Assembly: GCA_018402455.1 (NCBI GenBank)
Contig: JAGYIG010000032.1
Span: 1 to 39,289, forward strand
DNA length: 39,289 nt
Reading direction: 5' to 3'
DNA from: Opitutaceae bacterium
GTDB lineage: Bacteria; Verrucomicrobiota; Verrucomicrobiia; Opitutales; Opitutaceae
The notes beneath the pieces were generated by a model that worked only from the letters and a program-made list of their open reading frames with translations, ran no database searches and had not been told where the DNA came from. Of this stretch, positions 7,759 through 16,657 are shown piece after piece. Position 1 is the stretch's first letter. Every line of letters begins with the position of its first letter. Both the position numbers and the translations under genes were made by a program.

Positions 7759-9450
7759 TTAATCGACTATCAAGGTCGGCAAGATCAAGGCGGAGGGCCG
7801 GGCATCGTCGTGGTAGACGATCTGCAGGGCCCGTCGGAACTCACGGGCAGCTCCCACCTGAGCGGGATCGGTCGCCGTGTTGGGGGAACGAATGAGGAGG
7901 GGGAAGGCCGAGCTGGCGACATCAAGCCGGATGCAGTCACCGGCGGCAAATTCGACCGCGATGGGGTCGAGTTTGATGGACAAAACTTTTCCGTCAGCGG
8001 CATTGGCGTCGGGCACCTCGGTTGCGCCCAAGGTAAGAAAGAGGGCGGCTCCATCGGGTTTGACCCGTGACAGGCGCACGACGAAGTGCGTCCGGACCGC
8101 GCTGGATTTGACGTGCAGTTCGCAGCGGGGATCGCCCGCGATCGTGAGCGCGCGGGTGAGCGGGGCGCTGGTGTAGACGAGGAGGTTGTTGCCCTCCTGC
8201 TGGGGTGCCAGATCGTGCGGCCCAAAAGCCGCGTTACCGCCGCGGTTTCCCCCCGGGGCCACCACCGGCACTTCGGGATCGTAGGTGAACAGGTCTTCCG
8301 GGCCCCCGCTGCCACCTTGATCCAAGGTGCCGTCCCCGTAGCGGGAATTCGCGCGGGTTGCCGAGGAGAGAAACCACGTTTGCGAGGTGGTGTCGGCCGG
8401 CGGCCAGGTGGTCGCTTCCGACCACTGATTGCGGCCGAGCACAAAATACTTCACCGGTGGCAACGGAGCCGGCCTGGTCACGGACTCCTGGTCGAGCCAG
8501 TGGTGAAACCACGCCGCCATGGCGGCGTCGGTCGTTGGCGCCGCCGCCGGACCGAGAGGGATGCCGCCGACATGTTCTCCCCAGGGGAGGTGTTGCCACG
8601 GCCCGGCCAACAGGACCTGGTCCGGGTGCGTCGCGGCCATGGCGCGAAAGCCCTCCACCGAGCCACGCAGGTAGAAGTCATACCAACCACTGAGGTGAAA
8701 CATCGGTAGAGCGAGTTCGGCGATACGCGGCAGCAGATCAAACTCCGCCCAATACGGATCGGGGCGGGAGTTCGCGATCCAGTCGCGCCCGTAAGACGGG
8801 AGGTCGTCATGGGTGATCGGGGCTACGCCCTGGATCGGCAGGAGCGCGCAGAGCGCACCGGGATTGAGCCAATTGTGTTCCAATGCCGCCTCGCTGGCCG
8901 CGCCGCGGCGGCGGGCGTCTTCGCGCAGCATTTGACTGGCCCAGCCCAAGGTGGTGCTGAGTTGCAAAATCCCGTCGCGGTAAAACCAACCCGCATAGAG
9001 GTCAAAGGCCGTCATGTGCGGCGCGAGTGCCCGCAAGGCCGGCGGTTTCCCCAACGCCGCGAGCAGTTGGGTCGAGCCCTGGTAGGAAAATCCATACATG
9101 CCTACCCGGCCATTGCTGCCGGGCAGGGCTGCGGCCCACGCCACCGTATCGACCCCGTCCTCGGTCTCGTGACGGAACGCATAAAATTCGCCCTCACTAT
9201 CGCCCCGCCCCCGCACGTCCTGGATCACCACCATGAATCCTTCACGGGCCCACCACGTGGGGTGCGCATAAACCACGGTGGACGCGATATCGCGGCCGTA
9301 GGGCTGGCGCATGAGCAAGACTGGCCATGGACCGTCGACCTGAGGGCGATAAATGTCGGCGATGAGTCGGGTGCCATCGCGCATCGTGGCGACCGCCCCG
9401 CTCTCGAAGTCTACGCCGGCAAAGGCCTCGGTGAGATTGGCTCCGATCAC
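7759..9450 (-). CDS. CocE/NonD-family alpha/beta hydrolase (X-Pro dipeptidyl-peptidase-like)
   Basis: 563 residues from a GTG at 9450 that overlaps the FAD-oxidase stop as GTGA. The N-terminal alpha/beta-hydrolase domain shows MRDGTRLIADIYRP, RQPYGR, VIQDVRGRGDSEGEFY and the nucleophile motif GFSYQG (Ser at about 122); AGPWQHLPWGEH carries the probable catalytic His. The last 180 residues or so form the C-terminal jelly-roll domain of this family (LRLDVASS-like strands). CocE-type enzymes cleave esters or amides such as cocaine, glutaryl-7-ACA and X-Pro peptides. No signal peptide is seen, so it is cytoplasmic by default. Coupling to the oxidase suggests that it hydrolyses the oxidised product or unmasks the oxidase substrate. 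Confidence 0.88.
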   Translation of the reverse strand: MIGANLTEAFAGVDFESGAVATMRDGTRLIADIYRPQVDGPWPVLLMRQPYGRDIASTVVYAHPTWWAREGFMVVIQDVRGRGDSEGEFYAFRHETEDGVDTVAWAAALPGSNGRVGMYGFSYQGSTQLLAALGKPPALRALAPHMTAFDLYAGWFYRDGILQLSTTLGWASQMLREDARRRGAASEAALEHNWLNPGALCALLPIQGVAPITHDDLPSYGRDWIANSRPDPYWAEFDLLPRIAELALPMFHLSGWYDFYLRGSVEGFRAMAATHPDQVLLAGPWQHLPWGEHVGGIPLGPAAAPTTDAAMAAWFHHWLDQESVTRPAPLPPVKYFVLGRNQWSEATTWPPADTTSQTWFLSSATRANSRYGDGTLDQGGSGGPEDLFTYDPEVPVVAPGGNRGGNAAFGPHDLAPQQEGNNLLVYTSAPLTRALTIAGDPRCELHVKSSAVRTHFVVRLSRVKPDGAALFLTLGATEVPDANAADGKVLSIKLDPIAVEFAAGDCIRLDVASSAFPLLIRSPNTATDPAQVGAAREFRRALQIVYHDDARPSALILPTLIVD

Positions 9451-10868
9451 GTAAACAGGAACTGAGGCATTGACCCCGGCACCGCAAACGGTGGTGCGGG
9501 CGCTTGTTTCATTTTGCCGGGATTCAAGAGGTTGTAGGGGTCGGCCTCGGTTTTGAGTTCGAGTTGGATGTCGTAGCCCTGATCCCGGCCGCCCTCTTCG
9601 ATGTAGCAGGTGTGGGGGTTGGCGGTGCCCACTCCGATCTCGGTGCAGTAGTTGATGATCTCTTTCAACCGTTCCTCGGTGCTGAATTTGACCACGGGTA
9701 TCCCGCCGCAGGCGATGGTGTTTTTGACCCCCATCTTCGGATTGCCGCGGGTGAATTCGAGATGGAACATGATTTCTCCCGGAAACTGCTGGTGCAGGAG
9801 TTGGAACTGTTCCCGGTAGTTGTCGCCGAATCCACTTTGCAGATACGTCCAACTGGGATCGGCCTTCAACGCCCACAGGGTGGTGTGGTTCCAAGTATAA
9901 TCCGAGAGCATCGGTGCCTTCCGTGGGTAGTGGTAGGGAATGCGGTGTGGCACCTTGAGGCCGAGGGCTCCCGCGCGGGCGGCGATGGCATCGGCCGCCG
10001 ACTCATCGATCTCGAAAAAGATGAGATGATGATCCTCCGGGTAGAACTTTTTGATGGGTTTGAAGAACGAACCGAGCGGGTTTTCCAATACGGTCACGAG
10101 CCGTTTGCGCACGTTGGCATCGGCTGAGATTTCCGCGGCGAAGTCGAGCAAGGGGTCCCAATCCTCGCTGGCGATCACCATCTGCAGCCACGGGTAGGCC
10201 GGCGCGAGACGGAGTTGGGTTTCAATGATGATCCCATTGGTGCCGTAGGCGTGGAACACTTTGAGGCAGTCGGCTTCTTCGAGGGTGATGATCCGCGGGG
10301 TCTCCTCGACGGTCATGATCTTGAATCGTTTGATCGTGCCGGGTTCCCGCAGTCCGCCCCAGGAGATGGATCCGATGCCCCCGGACCCCCCGCCCAGAAA
10401 GCCGGCCACCGTCGACTTGATCCACGTGGACGGATAGCACCGCAACTCCCAGCCCAGGGGACGGGCCTGATTCTCGATGTCGACGAGGCGGGCGCCGGGT
10501 TCGGCCGTCACCACGCCGTCCTCGATGCTGAGGATGCCGTCGAAGGCACTCAGATCGATCACCACGCCCCCGTAGAGCGGCACACATTGACCGTAATTGC
10601 CGGTTGCGGCGCCGCGGGGCGTTATCGGCACCCGCGCCGCCGCAGTTATCGCTACTACTCGACGAAGCTGTTCGAGGTCGCTCACCTTGACGGCGACCGA
10701 GGCATTCCGGTCTCCGATCCGGTCCCGCAAGATCGGTGAATACCAATAAAAGTCTTTGGACAGCGTTTCTAGTTTGTTGCCCTCGGTGATGACTTGGTCA
10801 GCACCCACGACCGTTTGCAGGTCAGCGATGAGTTCGGGTGAAACGGTGACGAATCCGGGTGTAGGCAT
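9447..10868 (-). CDS. FAD-linked oxidase, GlcD/PCMH-type FAD-binding
   Basis: 473 residues from the ATG at 10868. The PCMH-type FAD domain spans about residues 57-210, with the pyrophosphate-binding stretch ITPRGAATGNYGQ and VVIDLSAFD, then STVAGFLGGGSGGIGS, a loop that often contacts the isoalloxazine. The end DPYNLLNPGKM is typical of the family's C-terminus. Relatives oxidise hydroxy acids, phenols or alcohols and pass electrons to a carrier. It is co-transcribed with the CocE-type hydrolase and divergent from cytochrome c 2, as in flavocytochromes such as p-cresol methylhydroxylase, where an FAD subunit pairs with a cytochrome subunit. No signal peptide is visible, so direct contact with a periplasmic cytochrome would need explaining. 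The substrate is unknown. Confidence 0.88.
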   Translation of the reverse strand: MPTPGFVTVSPELIADLQTVVGADQVITEGNKLETLSKDFYWYSPILRDRIGDRNASVAVKVSDLEQLRRVVAITAAARVPITPRGAATGNYGQCVPLYGGVVIDLSAFDGILSIEDGVVTAEPGARLVDIENQARPLGWELRCYPSTWIKSTVAGFLGGGSGGIGSISWGGLREPGTIKRFKIMTVEETPRIITLEEADCLKVFHAYGTNGIIIETQLRLAPAYPWLQMVIASEDWDPLLDFAAEISADANVRKRLVTVLENPLGSFFKPIKKFYPEDHHLIFFEIDESAADAIAARAGALGLKVPHRIPYHYPRKAPMLSDYTWNHTTLWALKADPSWTYLQSGFGDNYREQFQLLHQQFPGEIMFHLEFTRGNPKMGVKNTIACGGIPVVKFSTEERLKEIINYCTEIGVGTANPHTCYIEEGGRDQGYDIQLELKTEADPYNLLNPGKMKQAPAPPFAVPGSMPQFLFT

Positions 10869-11089
10869 GGGGGAGGTTGAGCGGTTTGGTCGTCGGCGCA
10901 AATGGGCACCGGCCGGGAAGGGATGGAGGATGGGCTAAAAGGAGGTGGGCGGAGGTCCGCGGGCTGAGCGATCCCCTCTGCGAGCGCCTCTCATGCCGGG
11001 TCGGCTGGTAATTTTGAACGAACTCTGGACCGGCCCTCGTCCCGGCCCGATCGGCCCCAAAATGGCACCCCGAGTGCTCGACCAACCCC

Positions 11090-11962
11090 ATGCTCACTCT
11101 GCTGAAAATGTTCGTGATGCGCTGGGGCGCGTGGTGCTTGGTGGTGTCGTTGTCGGGCGCCTCGCTGCCGGTAACGCTTGCGCCGGCCTCGGATGACGAT
11201 CTGGTGCTCGACGATTCGTGGGCGCGGGTGCCGACGGGCCAGACCGGCTATGTGACGCGCGCGGCCCTGGCGGAACTGCCCGGAGCGCGAACGGTCATGG
11301 ATCGCATCTGGCCGACGGCGGCTGCCGTGGAAATGACTGTCGTGCCGTTGGCGGAGGTGATTGCCGCGTTGGGGCCCGCAGCGCACGCGGACGGCCTGGT
11401 GCTGCGGTGTTCCGACCGATGGGAGTCATGGATGCCGTTTGACCTCATTGCGGAGCGCGACCCCTACCTCCTCGTTTACTACGAAGGCCGTTCACCCCGG
11501 CAGGGAGCGGGCTGGCCGACGTTTCTGGGAATCGAAGACCTGGCGCCCTATTACGCCTTCGTCAGCCCGACGCGGCATCCCGACTTTATCGATCAGACCG
11601 ACCACGGCATGATCTCCGCGACCCAGATCGTGGAATTGGGGGTTGCTCGCGAAGCCACGCGCTACGCCCCCTTCCATGAAGGGCCGTTGGCGACGCTGGA
11701 CGGGCTGGCGGCGCAGGGCAGGGCCTTGTTTTTGGCGCGGTGTAACAATTGCCACCAAGGTCCGGGGGAGGTCGGGGGTAATACTTCCCAGCGGCCGCTC
11801 GCGATTTTGCAGGTCCACGCGCAGCACAATCCTGATCACTTCCGCAACATGGTGGCGGACCCAAAACAGTTTTATCCCGAAACCATCATGCCGCGGCATC
11901 CGGAGTTTACGGATGAACATTTCGCCCAGCTCATCGCCTTCCTCACGGCAACCGCGGAGTAA
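11090..11962 (+). CDS. Exported two-domain monohaem cytochrome c (cytochrome 2)
   Basis: 290 residues with a Sec signal (CLVVSLSGASLPVTLA). Residues about 35-205 form a domain similar in layout to that of cytochrome 1, including RCSDRWESWMPFDLI, which recalls the cysteine-containing strand of sulfite-oxidase-fold proteins. The C-terminal cytochrome domain has CNNCH at 218-222 and a candidate axial Met in ETIMPRHPEF. The haem position and the HQGP...GGN...RP...L..HA.....HFRN pattern are shared with cytochrome 1, so they are paralogues. Its divergence from the FAD oxidase suggests it takes electrons from that enzyme or a periplasmic equivalent. It converges with the VOC gene, 17 bp between stops. 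Confidence 0.82.
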   Translation: MLTLLKMFVMRWGAWCLVVSLSGASLPVTLAPASDDDLVLDDSWARVPTGQTGYVTRAALAELPGARTVMDRIWPTAAAVEMTVVPLAEVIAALGPAAHADGLVLRCSDRWESWMPFDLIAERDPYLLVYYEGRSPRQGAGWPTFLGIEDLAPYYAFVSPTRHPDFIDQTDHGMISATQIVELGVAREATRYAPFHEGPLATLDGLAAQGRALFLARCNNCHQGPGEVGGNTSQRPLAILQVHAQHNPDHFRNMVADPKQFYPETIMPRHPEFTDEHFAQLIAFLTATAE

Positions 11963-11979
11963 AGGTCGTGAATCGATGT

Positions 11980-12390
11980 TTAATCGACGTTGATCTTCCA
12001 GGATACACCAAAGTGATCGACCACGATACCGTACCAAGAGGTGAACTCTGATTTCCCCAGCGGAATCACGACTCGTCCCTGCTGACTCAATGCCGAAAAA
12101 ATCCTCATAGCCCGTTCGACCGAGCTCAACCTGATCGCGAGCGAGAATCCGGCAAAGCTGCCCTGTTCCTCGTTCTTTGCCCAACCCATATCGCTCGCCA
12201 TGAGGACGGTGCCTTCGATTTCAAAAGTGGCGTGGAAAATCATGTCTTCCATTCCCGCTTTGGAGTGGGACTGGTTGGGACAATCGCGGAAACGCATCAG
12301 AAAGGTCGTTCTTGCGTCCAACGCGTACTTGTAGAAATCGAGGGCCTCTTCGGTGCGTCCCGAAAAGCCCAGCGTGGTGATGATCGGCAT
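11980..12390 (-). CDS. VOC-superfamily protein, PhnB-like
   Basis: 136 residues from the ATG at 12390 (MPIITTLGFSGRTEEALDFYKYALDA). The fold is the single-polypeptide pair of beta-alpha-beta-beta-beta units of PhnB-like VOC proteins, with the C-terminal F/Y-G-V-V-DHFG-V-SW pattern typical of that group (WYGIVVDHFGVSWKINVD). Members bind or transform varied small molecules and most have no assigned activity. It follows TonB1 on the same strand and overlaps its read-through end. A role in the uptake locus cannot be inferred, since such genes are common passengers. Confidence 0.85.
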   Translation of the reverse strand: MPIITTLGFSGRTEEALDFYKYALDARTTFLMRFRDCPNQSHSKAGMEDMIFHATFEIEGTVLMASDMGWAKNEEQGSFAGFSLAIRLSSVERAMRIFSALSQQGRVVIPLGKSEFTSWYGIVVDHFGVSWKINVD

Positions 12391-15167
12391 AATTGATTTA
12401 GAGGACTGAAAATTGAGAACTGAAAGCTGAAACCTGATCGAGTTTCGGCTCGTTTCCACTCGCCGCTACGGGGGGGGCGAACCAGGGAAGGCGCAAAAGC
12501 GCGAGTGCTCTTTGGGTTCAACGACAATGGCTGGGGGATTTCCGACGACCTGCGGCACCTGCAGATTTTTGCCAGCGACTGTCCCTTTTGAATCCTGTAG
12601 GTGAAGGTGAATTTGTAATTCCGCTCCGGAGCCTTGGTCAGAAGGGTGTTGGCGGCGAATACCGGATCGGCGCCGTAGTAGTAGTCCTCGTCGGTCAGGT
12701 TATCAATCATGACCCCCACTTCGTAGCCCGGTTGACGGTAGAAGAGGGAGCCCGTGAACACCGTGCTGGAGGGCAGTTTGATGGTGCGGTCAAAGTTATG
12801 CCAATAGGACTCGCTTAAGACCGCGCCAAGACTGCCGCCGAAGCCGGATTCACCACCATAAACCAGGAAGATCTTGCCTTGGGTTTCAGGTGTGCCCGGG
12901 TAGCGCAAATCCGGGTTGTTGGCTGGTTGCGCGCCGTTGCCGGGATCAAACACGGCGGGACCAAACTGGCTGTTGAGTGACCCGGAATAGAGGGCGATCT
13001 GCTCGGCGGTGAGCGGGAAGGAACGGAAGCCGAGGGGGGATTTGCGTTCCACCTGCTGGTTGTTGGCCGAGGCGATGACGGTCAGGTTTGGTGCCATTGC
13101 CCAAGTGACCTCGAGTTCAACCCCTTGGCCTTCGAGAGGTTCAGAGTTGTTGGTGCGCTCATCGAACGCTGATTGCTCCCACTGATAGACCGCGAGCGAG
13201 GCGAACAGCGAGTCCTCGAGAACCGAGAACTTGAGCCCGCCTTCGATGAGTTGGTTCTCGGCAAAGTTGCCTTCCCCGACGATGGCCCCGCCTTGCAGCG
13301 CATCGATGGAGGTGCCTTGTTGCGCCGTGGCGTAGAGGTTGGCGTTTTCGGTCAAGGCCAAGACCGGGCTGAACGAAATGCTGAAGTAATCCTTTTCATT
13401 TGAAACCTTGTTCCGAATCGGGCTGTTGGCCGGAACTTGGTCCACCTCGCTGGGGTAGGCGGTCGTGTAGGGCGCATGCGCTCCGAGCAGGGACGTATAG
13501 GTGGAGAAGCGATCCGTCCACTTGTTCTCGGCAAAGGCGAACAGACTGAGTTGCCAAAGTTCGGAGTCAGCGTTGGCCCCGCCCTGGGCGGTCGGTGACC
13601 AGAAGTTGCTGCCGTCGGGTCCCCGCTGCGGACCCGTTAGAATCACGCTGTTGGGCGTGATTGCCGTCTGGGTAATGTCGCGACGGGCGAAGGGCTCGGC
13701 AAAGAAGTCTTGCAGCATGTAGGCCTCGGTGTAGCGGGCAGAGGCCCCGTAGGTGAGTTTCATGCTCTCGCCCAGGCCGAACTCGGTGACGGCCGAAAGT
13801 TTGGCCTCCAGCACGAGTTGCTCGGTGTCGATGGCATAGCCGTAGGTGGAGAGCTTCTCCGTCTTAATGTAGTCGACGAGGAACTGGCCCTTGATGGTGG
13901 TTTCGTCGAGGGCGGTGCTGACAACGTCGGCGAACCAAACAAAGTTCTCGGAGTTGGCGTAGTCGGAGTTGTCGGAGAGAACGGTGGACCCTTCGATGGA
14001 GTCGGTCAGTACTTCACCCCCGGCCGCGAAGTATGCGGGCGTGTAGACGTAGGCGTCATAGGCCGCGATGGCGATTTGATCAATGAGCCCTTGGTTGGTG
14101 CCGAATCCGCCGAGGATGTTGTCGACGTTGTAGATGCGATCGAGACCCGCTTGGGTATTCAGGTTCACCATGAGGCCGAGTTGGGCAGTCGGGATGCGAC
14201 TGCGGGCGATGTCGCCGGGAATTGCGAGGGCCTGGAGGAGTTGATTGACCTGATTCTGCCCCGGGAACTCGGCGATGGAGCGCACGGCGACCCCGCCCCA
14301 TGCCCCGGAGATGATCGAGGCGGGTTCACCGATAATGTACTGGTCGTTGTCGACCAGATCCTGGGTGATGCGGTTCCAACCCGCGTTTTCATTGGACTGG
14401 AAATTGAAATATTCCGCCCCGGTGAACAGCGACAGACTGTCCGACAACCGCGCCTTCATCGAGCCGTAGAGCGAAACAAAGTCGTTACCGATCCGATCGT
14501 AGTAGCTGTCGGCTTGTTGCGCGGTCAGCGAAAACCGATAGGCGACCGGGGTGTCCCCCACGAGCGTGGGGCCACCCACATCGGCTTGGATCCGATAGTG
14601 GTCCCAAGAACCGACTTCCAGCATCACCGAGCCGCGCTTCTTATCGAAGTAGGGCGATTTAGGAATCAGGTTGGTGTAGCCGCCAGCTTGGGAAGCGCCA
14701 AAGTGGGCGGGAGCAGGGCCTTTCACGATGTCCATGGCCTCAATGGAGCCAAAGGACAGGGGCATCTCATTGCGTTGGTAGCCGCGTTGCATGCCGCTGA
14801 AAAAGACTCCTCCCTTGGCCCCGCGCAGCACGGGGGTGCCGGGCACGCCGTAGAAGTTCTGTTGCTGGGTGCCGGCTCCGATTTTGCTTAAATCAGAGAA
14901 GTCTTGGATATCGAACCGAGCCATGAGCTCGGGTGTCAGCACCGTTACAGAACGGGGAGTCTCGAGGATCGTGAGATCATCGAAAACGGAATTTACGGGG
15001 CGCGAGGTGGGGAGGAGGTTTCCATCTTCAGCCGAAGCAGATTCTGAGAGGATAAATTCCTCCAACACCAACACGTCTTCTTCGTTTTGAGCGCCGAGTG
15101 GCAAAGCCAGCACCGCGGCAAAAAGACCGAGGCGGGCGGTGGTTGTAGTCGATTTCATGGTAGTCAT
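12297..15167 (-). CDS. TonB-dependent outer-membrane receptor (TonB1), C-terminus unresolved
   Basis: The start is taken at 15167 (MTTMKST..., with a second ATG at 15158), giving a Sec signal ending at LGAQ. A TonB-box-like LVLEEFIL follows. The plug domain shows PRSVTVLTPELM, VPGTPVLRGAKGG, RNEMPLSFGSIEAMDIVKGPAPAHFG and GGYTNLIPK. A barrel of about 700 residues follows. It is a close paralogue of TonB2; both lead up to ANTLLTKAPE/G, after which TonB2 stops within about ten residues. TonB1 instead runs about 100 more residues of basic, non-barrel sequence (from about 12590 to 12297) and into the VOC gene, so a lost stop or a one-base indel near 12590 is likely. It probably imports the ligand of the neighbouring binding proteins across the outer membrane. 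Confidence 0.88.
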   Translation of the reverse strand: MTTMKSTTTTARLGLFAAVLALPLGAQNEEDVLVLEEFILSESASAEDGNLLPTSRPVNSVFDDLTILETPRSVTVLTPELMARFDIQDFSDLSKIGAGTQQQNFYGVPGTPVLRGAKGGVFFSGMQRGYQRNEMPLSFGSIEAMDIVKGPAPAHFGASQAGGYTNLIPKSPYFDKKRGSVMLEVGSWDHYRIQADVGGPTLVGDTPVAYRFSLTAQQADSYYDRIGNDFVSLYGSMKARLSDSLSLFTGAEYFNFQSNENAGWNRITQDLVDNDQYIIGEPASIISGAWGGVAVRSIAEFPGQNQVNQLLQALAIPGDIARSRIPTAQLGLMVNLNTQAGLDRIYNVDNILGGFGTNQGLIDQIAIAAYDAYVYTPAYFAAGGEVLTDSIEGSTVLSDNSDYANSENFVWFADVVSTALDETTIKGQFLVDYIKTEKLSTYGYAIDTEQLVLEAKLSAVTEFGLGESMKLTYGASARYTEAYMLQDFFAEPFARRDITQTAITPNSVILTGPQRGPDGSNFWSPTAQGGANADSELWQLSLFAFAENKWTDRFSTYTSLLGAHAPYTTAYPSEVDQVPANSPIRNKVSNEKDYFSISFSPVLALTENANLYATAQQGTSIDALQGGAIVGEGNFAENQLIEGGLKFSVLEDSLFASLAVYQWEQSAFDERTNNSEPLEGQGVELEVTWAMAPNLTVIASANNQQVERKSPLGFRSFPLTAEQIALYSGSLNSQFGPAVFDPGNGAQPANNPDLRYPGTPETQGKIFLVYGGESGFGGSLGAVLSESYWHNFDRTIKLPSSTVFTGSLFYRQPGYEVGVMIDNLTDEDYYYGADPVFAANTLLTKAPERNYKFTFTYRIQKGQSLAKICRCRRSSEIPQPLSLNPKSTRAFAPSLVRPPRSGEWKRAETRSGFSFQFSIFSPLNQLCRSSPRWAFRDAPKRPSISTSTRWTQERPF

Positions 15168-15579
15168 AGGTGGGTGCGAGAGTTTCAGCACGGCATATGC
15201 CAGTGAATGTTTCCGACTGGGCTGACGGCGGATAGAACCATAAATTCACCGAAAGTGCCGGAGGCAGAGACGGGGGGTATTAGGCAGGATGATTCTGGCC
15301 CCCCGTCGGCAACTAAGGGCTCCATACCTAGACACGATTCGATCTGGAAAACGGTCACCGGGGAGGGGCGTAATGGAGTTCAGGGTTCCAGCGGATCATC
15401 CTCTCCCTTGCTCTGGCTAAACGGGGTCGCCGCCAATTCGCCTGGGCATTTCGCTCCCCCCCCCACGCACCATGCAGGGGGAACTCCCTCGGTGACGCGG
15501 TGGGCGGGACCCGGCGGAGGCCTGACCTGAAAACCCCACCCAGAGGTTGGCTGTCGGTTTCCGGCGTCTGGCAGAGCCC
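15168..15579. other. Intergenic stretch between the AraC regulator and TonB1
   Basis: About 410 bp without a credible gene. It holds the GC-rich stem-loop described at 15254-15310 and the short palindrome at 15192-15201, both oriented so as to affect TonB1. A C-run (15463-15471) marks another indel-prone spot. No promoter boxes close to consensus were seen. Confidence 0.5.
15254..15310 (-). promoter_or_regulatory. Candidate structured leader upstream of TonB1
   Basis: On the minus strand a perfect 9-bp stem (GACGGGGGG at 15307-15299 with CCCCCCGTC at 15277-15269) encloses a 21-nt loop, and outer GCCG/CGGC bases can extend it across a small bulge. It lies about 100 bp upstream of the TonB1 start. 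A palindrome GGCATATGCC (15192-15201) lies between it and the start. The stem could be a leader RNA element, an AraC-family operator or a terminator after the AraC gene. No U-run follows the stem, which argues against a simple terminator. No known riboswitch consensus was recognised. Confidence 0.3.
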
Positions 15580-16482
15580 TCAGCAGGCGATGGCCGCATG
15601 TTGCATGGCCTCGCGATACCCTCCCGGGGTGACCCCGGTGTATTTGCGGAAGAAACGCCCGAAGTAGGAGGGGTCTTGAAACCTCAACTCGTAGGCAATC
15701 TCCGCGATGGTCAGGGTGGAATGCAGCAGTCGCCGTTTGGCCTCCAATAGCATGCGCTCGTGAATGAGCTCACTGGCCGAACGGCCGGTGTAGCGCCGCA
15801 ACCCGTTGTTCAAATGGGTGCGCGAGATGTTGAGCAGTTCGGCGAATTCGCCGACCTCGACGATCTGCGGAAGGTGTTCTTCGAGCGCGAGTCGGAAACG
15901 TTGAACCAGCAACTCACTCTCGCCGCGGATGGGCTGGGGCGCGGCTTCGCCGCGGCGGGCAAACAGCTGGCGCATGTGGCTGAGAATCACGAGGAGGAAG
16001 CCACGGGCGATGTCGTCTCGGCCCGGTGCTTCGATCTGCACCAGATCCTGAAACTGTTGAAAGACCAGATCGATGCGACCGCCCTCCGTTTCATCAAGAT
16101 AGAGCACCGGATCCATGAACTCGGGATACAGAAACGGGAGCTTTGCGAGCAGCCCGGGATGTTCGCTGTTGACCGCCAGAAATTCCGGGGAGAACCCCGC
16201 GATCAATCCTTGGGTTTCCGTTTCGTAGCGCCAGGCGTGCACCTGACCGGGGGAAACCACCAGCAGCGTGTTGGCGCGATACTCGAAACCTTGAAGGTCA
16301 CAACTCACCCGGCCGTGACCGCGTCGAATCCAGATCAATTCGAAGAAATCGTGGCGATGAGGGACGTGCCGATCATGGCCTTCGCGGTCACTTTCCGCGA
16401 GGGTCATGAGGTGGTATTTTCCTGTTTGATGGACTCCCTGATGGTAACCTTCCATCGGGTATTCCGCAACGGATCTGAGCAT
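15580..16482 (-). CDS. AraC-family transcriptional regulator
   Basis: 300 residues; the start at 16482 could instead be the ATG at 16455. The N-terminal cupin ligand-binding domain has HVPHRHDFFELIWIRRG, then VVSPGQVHAW. The C-terminal DNA-binding domain has two helix-turn-helix motifs (AELLNISRTHLNNGLRRYTG and IAYELRFQDPSYFGRFFRKYTG-VTPGGYR, the standard AraC end). It lies between the creatininase operon and TonB1 on the same strand and is the only transcription regulator in the uptake locus. It probably senses the imported compound or a metabolite and controls one or more of these operons. The ligand and target sites are inference. Confidence 0.92.
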   Translation of the reverse strand: MLRSVAEYPMEGYHQGVHQTGKYHLMTLAESDREGHDRHVPHRHDFFELIWIRRGHGRVSCDLQGFEYRANTLLVVSPGQVHAWRYETETQGLIAGFSPEFLAVNSEHPGLLAKLPFLYPEFMDPVLYLDETEGGRIDLVFQQFQDLVQIEAPGRDDIARGFLLVILSHMRQLFARRGEAAPQPIRGESELLVQRFRLALEEHLPQIVEVGEFAELLNISRTHLNNGLRRYTGRSASELIHERMLLEAKRRLLHSTLTIAEIAYELRFQDPSYFGRFFRKYTGVTPGGYREAMQHAAIAC

Positions 16483-16657
16483 GTTGAACGATGTCCTAGC
16501 AGCCGATGCTGTGAAACGATTGGCTTCCCTTGGGCGCCGGCTTGCAGCTCAGAATAGCAAATAAGGGGCCAACTTGAAAAAACCGGTCAACTCGCGGGTT
16601 TTACCTCCGAAAATGACCCGAGCGAGGACGTCCCATTGGGGCGGATTTTTCATCGCT

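Noticed and set aside
13710..14891. 393-codon open frame on the plus strand
   Set aside because: Antisense shadow of TonB1.
15168..15420. TPP riboswitch upstream of TonB1
   Set aside because: Searched because of the THI5-like genes. A CTGGAACCCTGAACTCC stretch recalls the ACCTGA box slightly, but the CTGAGA box and the conserved 3' segment are missing.
15168..15579. Cobalamin riboswitch in a TonB receptor leader
   Set aside because: No B12-box-like sequence was found.
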